Shown piece after piece: positions 10,239 through 21,219 of a DNA stretch of 64,000 nucleotides (the stretch's first letter is position 1; each line of letters starts with the position of its first letter). The DNA is from Amblyomma americanum. Lineage: Eukaryota; Arthropoda; Arachnida; Ixodida; Ixodidae. Made by a program: the position numbers and the translations under genes. The DNA is taken from assembly GCF_052857255.1 (NCBI RefSeq), contig NC_135505.1, positions 43,664,520 through 43,728,519 of the forward strand, written 5' to 3'. The notes under the pieces were generated by a model. It had not been told where the DNA came from, searched no databases, and was given only the letters and a program-made list of their open reading frames with translations.

Positions 10239-10462
10239 GAAAATTGGTTTTTGGAAGAAGGAAACGGCGCAGTACCTGTCTCACATCTCGGTGAGCACCT
10301 GAACCACGCCTTAAGGGAAGGCATGATGTAGAAAACGAGAGGAGGAGGTGCCATAGTGGAGGGCGCCCTGAGTAGTTTCAACCACCTGGAATCTTCAACG
10401 TGCATATCTATCGCACAGTACACTGGCGCCTTTTGCGTTTTGCCTGAATCGAAACGCGGCCA
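10239..10462 (-). repeat. SINE-A, head missing, diverged
   Basis: An inverted tail (aattggtttttgg) and body (ccatagtggagggc, cgtgcatatctatcgcac) are present. It stops in the gaaacgcggcc segment without a tRNA head. Confidence 0.75.
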
Positions 10463-10504
10463 TTTTTAGGTCTTCGTTTCTTCATTGTGCACCAGCTGCA
10501 CTGC

Positions 10505-10625
10505 TAAGGCGGCGATGGCCTTGTGGTACTGCGCCGATAGGCGGAAGGTGCTTGGTTCAATCCCCAGTACCTCCGGCTACCTACCGGTTTTCTAATCCGC
10601 CTCATTGGGTAAAAGCCACTTGTGG
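10505..10625 (+). repeat. tRNA-like repeat, unclassified
   Basis: A box B-like ggttcaatccccagtacc and a cctaccggttttctaatcc segment recall SINE-D, but this copy is too diverged to join to it securely. Confidence 0.35.
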
Positions 10626-10818
10626 CCCTTCTTACACATCTCGGTGTAGAAAACGGGACGCTGCCATTAAAAGAGCTGTATACTCATCATATTTAGTATT
10701 TTGAGATAATAACACAAGCATTTTAACAAAAGCAGATATATTATTTCGCTTAGCTTTTGAGCTGGGTCGCACTGCAGGCGCTTAAGAGTTATATGCAGAA
10801 AAATACGAGTAATTTTTC

Positions 10819-11010
10819 ACAGTAGTTTTTTCAGCACCTAATGATTTATGTTGTGTCGACGGTGGTGTAGTTTACTGTTGTGGTGGTGGTAGTGGTTTTA
10901 TTAAAAATTTTATTAAAAATAAATAAATAAAACCACTACCACCACCACAACAGTAAACTACACCACCGTCGACACAACATAAATCATTAGGTGCTAAAAA
11001 AAACTACTGT
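10819..11010. repeat. Foldback element, about 80-bp near-perfect inverted repeat
   Basis: The arms 10819-10900 and 10928-11010 are almost exact reverse complements around an AT-rich 27-base loop. They include a GT-rich block (gtggtggtggtagtgg) and its complement. No coding capacity. It could be a MITE or a palindromic duplication. Confidence 0.9.
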
Positions 11011-11433
11011 TGTTTAAAAGCATTTTGCCTGCTTTCGAACAGTTGGTTGGTTGTTAGACTCGGGTTGCATTTGCAATCTATTATGCCTTGGATAGTTAAT
11101 TACCGTTTATAGATGGCTGTACCGCATGCCTCATATGTGCACTGACCGCCATAGAGCTATTTTCGTGTTGCTGTAAACACTGCTACACTGACGCACTTTG
11201 CGTGCACTTTGCTGCCTCGTAGCTATCACAGTAGAGAACAGGGAGCTGGAAAAGGGACGTCGAAGAGGACGCATATCGGTAATGAACGGCAATTGCTACT
11301 GTGCAGCCAATGGGAGTGTACTTCTACGTCAGTGGACGGAATTTTTTCCTGCCAATAGAAAGCTGTGCATTGTACATGCATATATGTTATAGTGTGGACT
11401 GGTACACTCCTAATATAGCTTTAGCAGTGCGAG

Positions 11434-11690
11434 ACCCCAACAGTGGTGGTTCAGTGGTTAGAACGCTCGGCTGCTTATCTAGCGACTAGGATTCACTACC
11501 CGCCATGGCGGTTACGTTTCGACGGGGCTGAAACGTGAAGGACGCTTGTGGGGTGTACATGTCAGTTGACGTCGCGGTTCACGTTAAGAGCTACAGGTTG
11601 CCGAACTTTATCCGTAGTCCCCGCTTGAGCGCCTCTTTCTTCCAACCTTCTTTAACTCCCTCCATGCAGATCTCTCGCTTCGCTGGGCAG
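11434..11690 (+). repeat. SINE-A, strongly diverged
   Basis: The head (gtggtggttcagtggttag) and body (acgtttcgacgg, gttcacgttaagagc, ttaactccctcc) can be followed in order but with many changes. Confidence 0.55.
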
Positions 11691-11769
11691 TTTGGGTGTA
11701 CACCAAAAAGTGAGAAATAGGATAGGAAAGGAAAACAAGAGAAGGGTGGCCAGAGGGCTGCCAGCATAG

Positions 11770-12060
11770 AGGACTGCAGAAAGGTCTTTATTCTCGGCGG
11801 GGCTTCGGCCAGTCGCACGAGTTGTAGCTGAGTCGCCGGGTCGGAGCTCAGTAGTAAGGCCTCCTATCGGTCTTTCGTCTTTATACCTCGTCCCTCACGG
11901 GGGCCATTCCCGTAGGCCATTCACGGAGGACATTCCCGTAGTATGTGGTCCAAGGTGGGCCTAAGTTCGCAGTTTGCGCATTTGTTTGAAAATTGCGCTG
12001 GGTGCAAGACTGCAGAGGGCCGGGTTCCGAAAGGTGTGTGTTTGTAACCGGCGCCAGTTG
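11770..12060 (-). pseudogene. 3' end of a non-LTR retrotransposon (C-terminal CCHC region)
   Basis: On the minus strand a segment reads CANCELRPTLDHILRECPP, the Cys-rich knuckle found after the RT/RNase H of many LINEs. ATQLQLVRLAEAPPR follows in another frame. No RT is left, so this is a truncated, frameshifted remnant. Confidence 0.5.
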
Positions 12061-12310
12061 ATGGTTTGGTACCTGGTCAAGGAGAAAACCAAATCTCCTC
12101 ATCGTCGAGATGACTAGTTAGAAAACCAACTATCCACCGAGAGTCATCTCAAGTCAATGGCTTGGTACCTGGTCAAGGAGAAAACCAAATCTCCTAAACG
12201 TCAAGATGACTAGTGAGAAAATCAAATCTCCATCGAGAGCCATCTTCAAATCGAGATGACTAGTGAAAAAACCAAAGCGAAAAACCAAATGTCGTCATCG
12301 TCGAGATGTC
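12059..12310 (+). repeat. Degenerate tandem repeat, period about 96 bp
   Basis: The block ttggtacctggtcaaggag followed by aaaaccaaatctcct occurs near 12067 and again 96 bp later. Partial units (gatgactagtgaaaaaacc) continue to about 12310. Confidence 0.7.
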
Positions 12311-13265
12311 TAGACCCCTGGTCGCAAAGTACAGTGCCAGAAAAAGCGCTAAATCTCGCTGAAACCATAAATCAATCGCATACCGAGAACTAGCGTCAGA
12401 TGTGATTCAAACATCTACCATACGTCAAATGTTCTAAGCTCTATCGTACATAACAGATAGCACATCTGCCTGGTATACAACATTTTAGGACTGCTCAAAG
12501 TTTGGTATTGAATATATTTTCATCCATAAAATGATTATTGTGAATGAAGGAGTGAATTTTATATCAGAAAATATTTGATTTTTTTTTTCAGATATCTTAC
12601 GCTTCGGATTTCATGGGATAATTCGGCTGTTTCTGTCGGCGACGTCGCCATGTGGTCTACGTAACTGTGCTTACTTCAACCTCTGATGGTGCTGCACACA
12701 GCACGTAAGCAGTGGTGAGAACAATACAAAGTAATTGGGCTTTAGCGAAGACACTTCTGCCTACAGTTTAGCAACCAAGGTTTCCTTTAAGGACAGTCCT
12801 CAAAAAGCACGATTTATGAATCGCGCACTGTAAGAGATGACTAGCGCCATGATAACACGCATAGGTAGCGCTGGCGAACGCCGGAGCTCTTCGGATTACG
12901 CGTGGTGACCGGCACGTGACGGACGGACGACTGCGACAGCGCCGTGACTACGGCAAATCGATGAGTTCTCTCCTGTAATATTTTGAGAGCTGAGATTTAG
13001 GCTAGTTTTAGATCTAGGCTATTTAGGGGAAGTGCTCGCGATAGAGCAGGTCAGTGACCTAACGGCCGGGCCTTTTCCGGCCGGTAGCTATAGATTTGCA
13101 GGGCTCATTTGTGAGCTAACTGGTTTAGACAGGTAGTTAGTATTCCTTTCTAGGAGATTGGCTTTTGCGGTAGGCAGACATTTATTTGAGCACGTGGTTG
13201 CAAGTGGCTTTTTTTCTTCTTTCTTTTCTAGCATTTTGTGGTAGTAATAATAGAGTGCTGCTAAG

Positions 13266-14322
13266 ATGTTCAAGCAACTGAAGGTTAAATGCAAAGAGTG
13301 TGAGGCGTCGGTGAATTTCAAAGAGATGTGGTTCGAATCTGTAGAGGAGGCCGAAGGCACGGATTTTATGTGCAAATGTTGCGCAATGAGTGCACGCTTG
13401 GACAGGGCTGACGAAGCGAACACCAGCCTAGCGCTACGTATGGATGCCCTAGAAAAAGAGCTGCAGGTAGAGAGGGCTGAGAAGCGCAAACTCCAGGAGC
13501 AGCTTAGTGAATTGTTGGGCACAGAAATGGCTGACACCGCCAAGCGAAGCCACATTGGCGGACATTCCAGCGCCATATCGCTGGCATGGACAGCGATAAG
13601 GAATTAGGTCAGGCAGGTTCAGGCAGGAACCGCTACGCACACGTGGCAGCTAGGAAGTCTGAAGGAAAGGGAGAGAAGGGGAACAAGCTAACTTCCAGGA
13701 ATGAGCTCGCTGTCACAGATAAGAGGCGGCATAATAATCCGGAAGTTAGGATGGAGGACGGGAATACCCAAGTGCTTATCGGTGGTGACTCAAATATGAG
13801 TAGGTGCAAAAGAACTATAATGGAGCGTGTAAAGGGCGATAAGCGGGTAGCAGTCGGGGCATTCCCAGGCAGAAAAATGAACGCAGTACTGAGAGCCGCA
13901 AAAGACGAACTTTCTAAGAATGTTGCAGAGCGCAATTTGGTAGTGATAGCGGCGGGACTAAATGATGTCTTGAATGGTGGAGCCGCAAAAGTAGTGGAAA
14001 GATTAGCGGAGGGAGTTGACGATTTATGGGCGATAGCACATCAAGTCCAGATCGTGGTGTGTACAGTACCGGAAGTGCAAGGACGGAGCAGAGAAATTGC
14101 CAAGGACGTTGTGGCCGTTAATCGGGACATAAGTTAAGCCAGGACAAAGGCTTTGAAGTGGCAGACATTAAAAGGGAAGTGCATAGAGCTGGCTTTATCG
14201 GAGGCTTTACACGAGATGGCATCCACTTTAATAGAAGGCTAGGAGCCGAGATCGGGTGGCGCCTGGCAGGCCGGGCAGTAGCTTTTTTAGGGGGTCCACT
14301 GCGGCTCAGGGCATAGGGGTAG
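13266..14322 (+). pseudogene. LINE ORF1: zinc finger, coiled coil and SGNH/GDSL esterase-like domain, frameshifted
   Basis: The first open part (13266-13607) has a Cys-rich finger (CKECEA and CKCC) followed by a coiled coil. The frame then shifts into 13586-14137, which carries LIGGDSNMSR (Ser block) and AAGLNDVLNGG (GxND block). After a second shift near 14137 the sequence reads DGIHFNRRLG (the DxxH block) and stops near 14322. These three blocks match the SGNH hydrolase fold. A PHD-type finger with an esterase is the known ORF1 architecture of CR1-like elements, where it is thought to bind RNA or lipid. Two frameshifts disable this copy. Confidence 0.65.
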
Positions 14323-17300
14323 GTAGAAGCAAAGTAGAAAGTGTAGCAGTGAAGGCTGACGCCAATAAAATGGCCACTAAGAGGTCCAGGAACAAAGCTA
14401 CAAAAAAGAAATTTAACACTAGGATCAGGTACATAAACATGCAAGGCGGTAGAAAGAGAGAGAAGTGGTTAGAGATAGAACTGCAGTTGAAGGACGAAGA
14501 AGTAGGTGTATACGCGCTATGCGAGACACATCTCAGGGATTTAGAAGACCCACCATTTATTGACGGCTACGTCTGGGAAGGGAGCAACAGAACAACAACG
14601 GAGAGGAAGGGAGGAGTAGGTATGCTGATACATCAAGGAACAAATTGGCAAAGAATAAAGTCAACTTGCAAAGAACATGTCTGGGCGTCGGGTACAATTG
14701 CCGGTAAAAGGACATGGCTAGGAGTAGTTTATTTAGAGACAGGGGACAAATGCAGGCAAGAGAACACGGATCTAGTTAAGTGTCTCAATGACGATATAAA
14801 GCAGTTCGGAGAAGGCGCTGATATTATTCTGTTGGTGTACATGAATGGCCACTTCGAGATCTGGACGGATACACAGATTGTAACGGGAAGTTGATGCTAG
14901 ACTTCTGTGAGCGACACAACCTAGTTATTGTAAATAGAGAAACTAAGTGTGAGGGACAAATGAGAAACTAAGTGTGAGGGACAAATCACGTGGGAATCCC
15001 GTAACAGGCAAACGACCATTGACTACTGCTTAACCTCGCAGGGGATGTATAGCAAGCTCGCAATGATGGAAATAGACGAAGAGGGGAAGTACAGGCTCGG
15101 TAGTGATCATAAGCATACTAGTCTACAGTTTGGAGCCCAGGTCAAAAGAGAAATGAAGGGGAGTCAAAAAGTGTACGCAAAGTTAAATGACGAACAAATA
15201 GCGCAAATAGCTGCCTGCATAGAGGAAGCAATAGAGACACATCCCATGGAAAAGTGGGATTACAATACGGTAGAACTACTCATTAGTACAAAAATAAAAC
15301 AAGAAAAGGAGTAAATCGCTGGAGAGGAAGGAGGAAGCCACGAAGTTGGTGGAATAAGGAAGTTAGTGAGGCCATCGAACAACGACGGTCGGCATCATGG
15401 GAACACAGAGAAGAAAAGTGGGCGCAGTTGTCTGAAGAGGAAATAGGCCGAAAATGGGTATCTTATCGACAAAAGAAAGAGCAAGTGCAGGTCCTCGTTC
15501 AGGCTAAAATAAAGCAGTCATCTGATCGCTGGCAGGCAGAAGTTTCGCGATGCAACTAAAGGGGGGGCCAAGAAAATTCTGGAATCATATAAGCTGGCTA
15601 AGCAAAGCGAATCACAGAAAGCAGGAACAGATTTACGTTGCCGAGGGAAAATGTTTAGAGGGAGATGACGCTGTCAACTACATTGCATTAGTTACAGCTG
15701 AGTCATTTAGGAAAGACGATAGAGTAATCCCCCAAATGAGGGAGCAGCATAGGACAGCACAATAGAAAACAGCGTGTAACTGCCGAATCTTAACTCCAAA
15801 AAGGCGGAAGCAAATATTCCAAGATGTACATCCGCAGGGATCGACGAAATTCCAATCAAGCTAGTTAATGAACTTGGCCCAAGAGGCAAGCAAACGCTGA
15901 TAAAGGTATTGGAGGCAGTCATAACAAATCAGCAAATTCCGCACAGGTGGAAACAGATTAAAATGAATTTGATTTATAAAGGGAAAGGCAGTAAGACGAA
16001 CATAAAATCCTTCCGACCGATTACGATAATATTAGCTACATACAGGCTGGCGATGCAGGCAGAGAAAATAAAAATGAAGTCATAGGTAGAAAGTAATACA
16101 ATACTCGGAGAACTTCAGAACGGGTTCAGAAGTGGTAGGCGCTTAGATGATTGCCTGTTCGTGGTTACCCAGTGCATAGAAAAAGCTAAGGCGGAAAACA
16201 GGCCTCTGTATTAAGCCTTCCTGGACATAAGCGGTGCATACGACAACGTGAACAGGGAACTCTTGTGGAAGATATTAAAAGGTGAAGGTGTCGATCATGA
16301 GGTAATTAATTTTCTGCAGGAAATATATCGAGAAAATGAAGTTGAAATAACATGGGAAGGAATTAAGAGTACAACAACTGTACAGGTACACAAAGGATTA
16401 AGACAAGACTGTCCTCTATCACCGCTGCTGTTCATGCTTTATATGATAAGTATGGAAAGAAGGCTAAAAGGAAGCAATCTAGGTTATCATCTGTCATACA
16501 CATTAGGCGGAAAGGTAGTTGAGCAGCGACTACCAGGTTTAAAGTATGCGGACGATATTGTACTGTTAGCAGATAGCCAGGAAGGGTTGCAAACTTTGGT
16601 GAATTGCTGTGGAGACGAAGCAGACAGCCTAGGTTTCAGTTCTAGCGCAACTAAGTCAGGTGTGATGGTTTTCAACGGCACAACTGATCGGCAGCTTACA
16701 ATACAAGGCCATGAAATACGCCGAGTGGCCGAATACATATATCTCGGGGTATGGGTAAACGGAGGGCAGATGTACACGTAAAAGAACGAACAGTCTCTCA
16801 TAACAAAAGGGTGAAAAGATACTGGGATAATGAAACATGGGGCATTGTAGGGGTACATCAGGTATGAAGTCCTTGGAGGTACTTGGAAAGGAATAATGGT
16901 GCCGGGGTTACTTTCAGGAATGCGGTTCTAAGCTTAAGGGCTGAAGTTCAGTCGAGATTAGAAGTAAATCACAACTGTTGGAAGATTAGCCCTAGGTGCC
17001 CACGGGAAAACCACAAACGAGGCAGTACAGAGAGGTATGGGATGGGCAAAGTTCAAAGCACGGGAAGCTCAGAGTACTAAATACTAAACGAAGAATGCCT
17101 GAGGAATTTGGACGATAACAGGTGGGCAGCTCAGGTATTTAAATACCTGTACAGAAAGAGTGCTGACACACAGTGGCGGAAACGAATTAGAAAGCTGGCC
17201 AGTAAGTTTCCAGAGACGAGGAAGGAGAAAGAAAGAGCATTAAATGACAGGTTAAAAACATAGAAGATAAAAATTGGATAGATTCAATAGAAAAAAGCAT

Positions 17301-17657
17301 AGTGTAGAACTATGTCGATGCTGGAAAAGGGAGATCAGGAAGGATACGTTTTATGATAACTCTAGAGACAGTGCCCTCCTCTTTGAACCTAGATCAGGGT
17401 ATCTTAGAACGCGCGACTACAAAAAGAAATTTAAGGCAAAGGATGACACGCGTGCTGTGTGTGGTAAATCTGTAGAAACAATAGAACAGCTCCTTATAAA
17501 ATGCGATGGTATCCATCCCGATGTCGATGCAGGCACAGTCACTCTTCCTGAGGCCTTAGGGTTTAGAGATAACAATAGTCATGTAAATAAATCTGCGGTG
17601 GAAATAAGCAAAAAGCGATTGGAGGATTGGTGGCAGAAAAGCAGAGAGGTTATATAA
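14256..17657 (+). pseudogene. LINE ORF2: AP endonuclease plus reverse transcriptase, many breaks
   Basis: The endonuclease part (14256-14894) has INMQGG and ALCETHL. The GD-MNGHF motif reads VYMNGHF, so the catalytic Asp is lost, and a one-base loss frameshifts the end. A 25-bp tandem duplication at 14937-14986 adds another shift. The RT (about 15840-16781) has the fingers motif NGFRSGRRLDDC, then AFLDISGAYDNVN after a TAA at about 16213, GLRQDCPLSPLLF, and an intact catalytic box LKYADDIVLL. The C-terminal region ends with CGKSVETIEQLL in 17274-17657. Confidence 0.75.
14937..14986 (+). repeat. 25-bp perfect tandem duplication inside LINE ORF2
   Basis: Bases 14937-14961 recur exactly at 14962-14986. 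The unit length is not a multiple of three and so shifts the frame. Confidence 0.9.
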
Positions 17658-17818
17658 GTTTTAAAGTGTAGGAAGACGTATTTTAAAGAAAATGGCGAAT
17701 GTTATTAACAACTTACAGCAGAGTTAAACAAAAATAAAGAAAAAACTGAGCGTGGTGGCAACTAACACTGCCCCGTTGCAAAGGGGACACTGCTACTTTC
17801 CATGCATCCATCCATCCA

Positions 17819-18250
17819 GCAGGAGGCAGCCCGGAGGTACCGTCTGCAGCGCTGTGTACTACAGTGCGTGGTTCGCTTTCGTGCTCTTGCCATGAAGTCC
17901 GAGAACTGCTTTTTGTAGCGACTCCGCCAGCTTATCGTGTCTTCAGCGTAGCTACCCTTGAGCTCTGTGGCGGCGCCCTGGCTTTGAGCCGGTTGGTCAC
18001 GTGGTGCGGAGCAGTTGCTGCTCCCGGCGGCGCGGCGCGCCGGCGAAACCATGCCGCGACAGCTGTGTGCATGCGCCGTGTCGAGGTGGGGGGGAGGGAG
18101 AGGTATTAGTGGGCGGCTCTGCCAACACACCTTCTCAATATTTTCTTGAAGTATTGAGAGGCTGTTGGCTCGGCTGAGCCGCCGGGGCAAAGATGGAGGG
18201 CGGAGGAGAGCATCGTAGCCAGGCAGATGTAGCTCTCGCGCCACTCCAGG
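17819..18250. other. GC-rich stretch without an assignable gene
   Basis: A 160-codon open stretch on the minus strand (18244-17762) is Arg/Ser rich and overlaps the LINE tail, so I do not call it a gene. A short open stretch at 18449-18252 (-) is equally unassigned. From 18480 to 18785 I see nothing recognisable. Confidence 0.4.
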
Positions 18251-18787
18251 TTTAACCAGAGCTATAGCTGACTACAGCCATTTTTTTTAGCAAATGCTGC
18301 CTCGGCTGTCTAGTCTGAACGAGCTTATTAGTGAGAACATGCAGCGCACGCAGCAGCATGTCGGAGTACTCGAGAAGCATGCACGATTCCGGTATATACC
18401 TAGCGGGTAGAGTGCCTTTTGGGAGCATGTTCTGGTTGACAAGGGACATTTGCAGTGGTGTTTTAAAAAGATAGCTTAGAAATGACGTCGATAACTTTTA
18501 CACACTCTACGTGTCCAGAGAACCTACCAACTGCTAACAAACAACCGTTTCGTGGGTACTGTGCACCCGTAGGTTAGTAAGAAGAAAGGGCAACCAGGGC
18601 ACAGAGCACAAATCACAGCGAGCACCAGGTTGTTGTTACCCTCATACAATGGCACATGCCCACACAGTGGGATTGACCAAGAATTGGAGGGCACAAAGAG
18701 TTTTCAGATAAATATTGCCTGGACGAAAATAGAATCAATGCTGAGGAAGGAAGTATTAAAGAAAAAGGAACACTGTAAAGAAGAATG

Positions 18788-19102
18788 CGAATAATAATAA
18801 TAATAATTGGTATTGGGGGAAAGGAAATGGCGCAGTATCTGTCTCAATTATCGTTGGACACCTGAACCGCGCCGTAAGGGAAGGGATAAAGGAGGGAGTG
18901 AAGAAAGAGGGAGGTGCCGTAGTGGAGGGCTCCGGAATAATTTCGACCACCTGGGGATCTTTAACGTGCACTGACATCGCACAGTACACGGGCGCCTTAT
19001 CGTTTTTCCTCCATAAAAACGCAGCCGCCGAAGTCGGCTTCGAACCCGGGAACTCCGGATCAGTAGTCAAGCGCCCTAACCACTGACCCACCGCGGCGGG
19101 GG
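18788..19102 (-). repeat. SINE-A, full length
   Basis: An inverted copy runs from an (AAT)n tail at 18788 to the head end (accgcggcgggg) near 19102. It is one of the best-preserved copies. Confidence 0.9.
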
Positions 19103-19429
19103 GAAGAATGCTGAAGAAGAAAGATTTAAACAAAAAGGAAAGGAGCAGCGGGCAAATCGGGGCAGACCGCAGGCGGCAAACTGGAGCAGGCACTTCCTCT
19201 ACGTAGTTGTCTCAGAAATTGTCCGTTGCACGACCCCCGGCCGTAAAAACACTGTCACGGTGTACTTGAGGTAGCTCGGCAACGTGTGATGTAGGGCAAA
19301 AGATTTAACAACGTCACATTGAGGCTGGCGGAAGGTAGCGTTCAGAAAGGCCGGAAACGATTTTGTAATTGACGGCGGTGACCTGGCGCAGGGCACGGTA
19401 CGGGTGAACGTAACGGGACAGAAGACAGG

Positions 19430-19565
19430 AAGAAAAAGGTGCCATAGTGGAGGTCTCCTGAATAATTTCGACAACCTGGGGATCTTTAACGTGCACTGAC
19501 ATGGCGCAGCACACCGGCGCCTTTGCGTTTTTCGTCCATTGAAACGCGGCCGCTGCAGCAGGGTT
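19430..19565 (-). repeat. SINE-A body fragment
   Basis: The inverted ggtgccatagtggagg to gaaacgcggccgc segment is present, with no tail or tRNA head. Confidence 0.7.
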
Positions 19566-19601
19566 GCCTGAATTCGAAGCCCATAATACACCTGCAAATA
19601 G

Positions 19602-19885
19602 AAATTTATTTTTGGGGAACGGAAATGGCGCAGTATCTGCCTCACATATCGGCTGACACCTGAAGCCCGCCGCAAGGGAAAGGATAAAGAAGGTACTGAG
19701 AGCAGAAGGGAAGAAAGAGGTGCTGTAGTGGAGGGCTCCAGAATAGATTCATCACCTGGGGATCGTTAACGTGCACTGACATCAGCACAGGGGCGCCTTT
19801 GCATTTGGCCTGCATGGAAATGCAGTCGCCGCGACCGGCTTCGAACCTGGGTACACCGGATCAGTAGTTTAGCGGCCTTTCCACA
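19602..19885 (-). repeat. SINE-A, diverged at the head
   Basis: Tail, body and part of the head (gaaccgggtaca-like, cagtagtttagcg) can be followed on the minus strand. Confidence 0.75.
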
Positions 19886-20012
19886 CAGCCTGTATCGCAC
19901 CTACCTACACCTGCATCACCCATAAGAGAATGGCTGAAGGAACTACCTATTAAAATATGTCAGAATTTTGAACCTCTGGGCCCTTTTGCACGAACCATAT
20001 AATACAGTCTAG

Positions 20013-20640
20013 TTCACAGTAGAGTGATTAGGCGGTCGGCTACTGAGCTGGTGTATAAAAGGTTCCAGGTTCGAATGCAACCTCGGCGGCCGCGTTTCGA
20101 CGGAGCCTAACAGAAAATGCGCCCATGTGCTGTGCAATTTCTGTGCACATTAAAGATCGCCAGACGGCCGAAATTAATTCGAAGCCCCACAATACGACGC
20201 CTCTCTACCCGCCGCGGTGGCTCAGTGCTTAGAGCTCACGGCTACTGATCCAGAGTACCCGGATTCGAACCCGACCGCGGCGGCCGCTTTCGATGGAAGC
20301 GAAACACTAAGGCACCCGTTTGCTGTGCGTTGTCAGTGAAGGTTAAAGATCCCCATATGGTCGAAATCATTCCGGAGCACACCACTGCGACACCTATTTC
20401 CTCCTTTCTTCTCAGTCGCTCTTTTATTCCTTCCCTTACTGAGCGGTTCAGGTTTCCGCCGATATGTGAGAGAGACACTGCGTCATTTCCTTTTTCCAAA
20501 ACCCAATTTTCAATTTACACCTCTCTCGCTTACCTCTTTCATTCCCATCTTCCTCCCTCCCCTCAGTGCACGGTTCAGGCGTCCAACTAGAATGAAACAG
20601 TACCGCGCCTTTCATCGCCTGATAACCAATTATCACCTGA
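20013..20640 (+). repeat. SINE-A (outer copy) split by a nested SINE-A
   Basis: The head and body lie at 20013-20206 and the tail at 20520-20640. The middle is the inserted copy at 20207-20519, flanked by cctctct duplications. Confidence 0.8.
20207..20519 (+). repeat. SINE-A (inner copy), full length
   Basis: It extends from acccgccgcggtggctcag to ccaattttcaattt. The 7-bp duplication cctctct lies at 20200-20206 and 20520-20526, showing insertion into an older SINE-A of the same orientation. Confidence 0.85.
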
Positions 20641-20837
20641 TCAAATTTGCGGCCTAAACATTTCTTGGATTTGTGGGAAAAAAGTACATGACTGGCTGAG
20701 TTTGTCAGTGCACAGATCAGTCGCGCTGTATGGAGGTGATGCTGCACACCTTGAAAGTCAGGCACTTAGCGAATTTCCTGTCCTCAAAACCAAGAGATTT
20801 AGGAGAACGAATTTAAAACTGTCTGTTTGTGGGAGAA

Positions 20838-21050
20838 GCAGTTGGGAGAAGCAGGCTGTATCTTAAGGATACTCAGGTACTCGGGACAGAAACGTAGAGG
20901 CTAACGAGAAGGGTTCAGCTTAAGTTAAGGACAACTCAGCGAGCTACGGAAAAAAAATGATAGGCTTAAAGCTAAGAGACCGGAAGCGGGCACAGTGGGT
21001 GAGGAAACAAACGCGGGTTAAGGACATCCTAGTCGAAATCAGAAACCAAT
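20838..21050 (+). pseudogene. Internally deleted RTE-like LINE fragment, copy 1
   Basis: After gggagaagcaggctgtatct the sequence jumps into the post-RT region seen in the RTE-like ORF at 60790-62460 (cagaaacgtagaggctaacg, and the Arg/Lys-rich LRDRKRAEWV sense). The same junction occurs near 27610. Confidence 0.7.
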
Positions 21051-21219
21051 TATTACTAATTGCTACTATTAATTTTTTCGCACTAGGAGGTGCACTCAAA
21101 AACCTCAATTATCTTTAGCTCTAATAAATAATATTCAATAAATCAATCACTCAATGTGGGGATTGTTTCGCCGAAGCCACACCTAGGATGCAAAGAACAT
21201 TGTATAACAGTTGCGTGTT

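Larger units (their letters stand above)
12880..17818 (+). mobile_element. Non-LTR retrotransposon (CR1/L2-like), long but degenerate, copy 1
   Basis: The order is a GC-rich leader, ORF1 (13266 to about 14322), ORF2 with endonuclease then reverse transcriptase (about 14256-17657), and a short 3' UTR ending in catccatccatcc at 17806-17818. The same protein family and the same (CATC)n type of tail occur at 22190-24910. Many stops and frameshifts make it inactive. The 5' edge is uncertain, since I infer it only from where sequence resembling a leader begins. Confidence 0.75.

Noticed and set aside
17762..18244. 160-codon open frame on the minus strand
   Set aside because: It runs into the LINE tail, is rich in Arg and Ser from high GC, and shows no motif.
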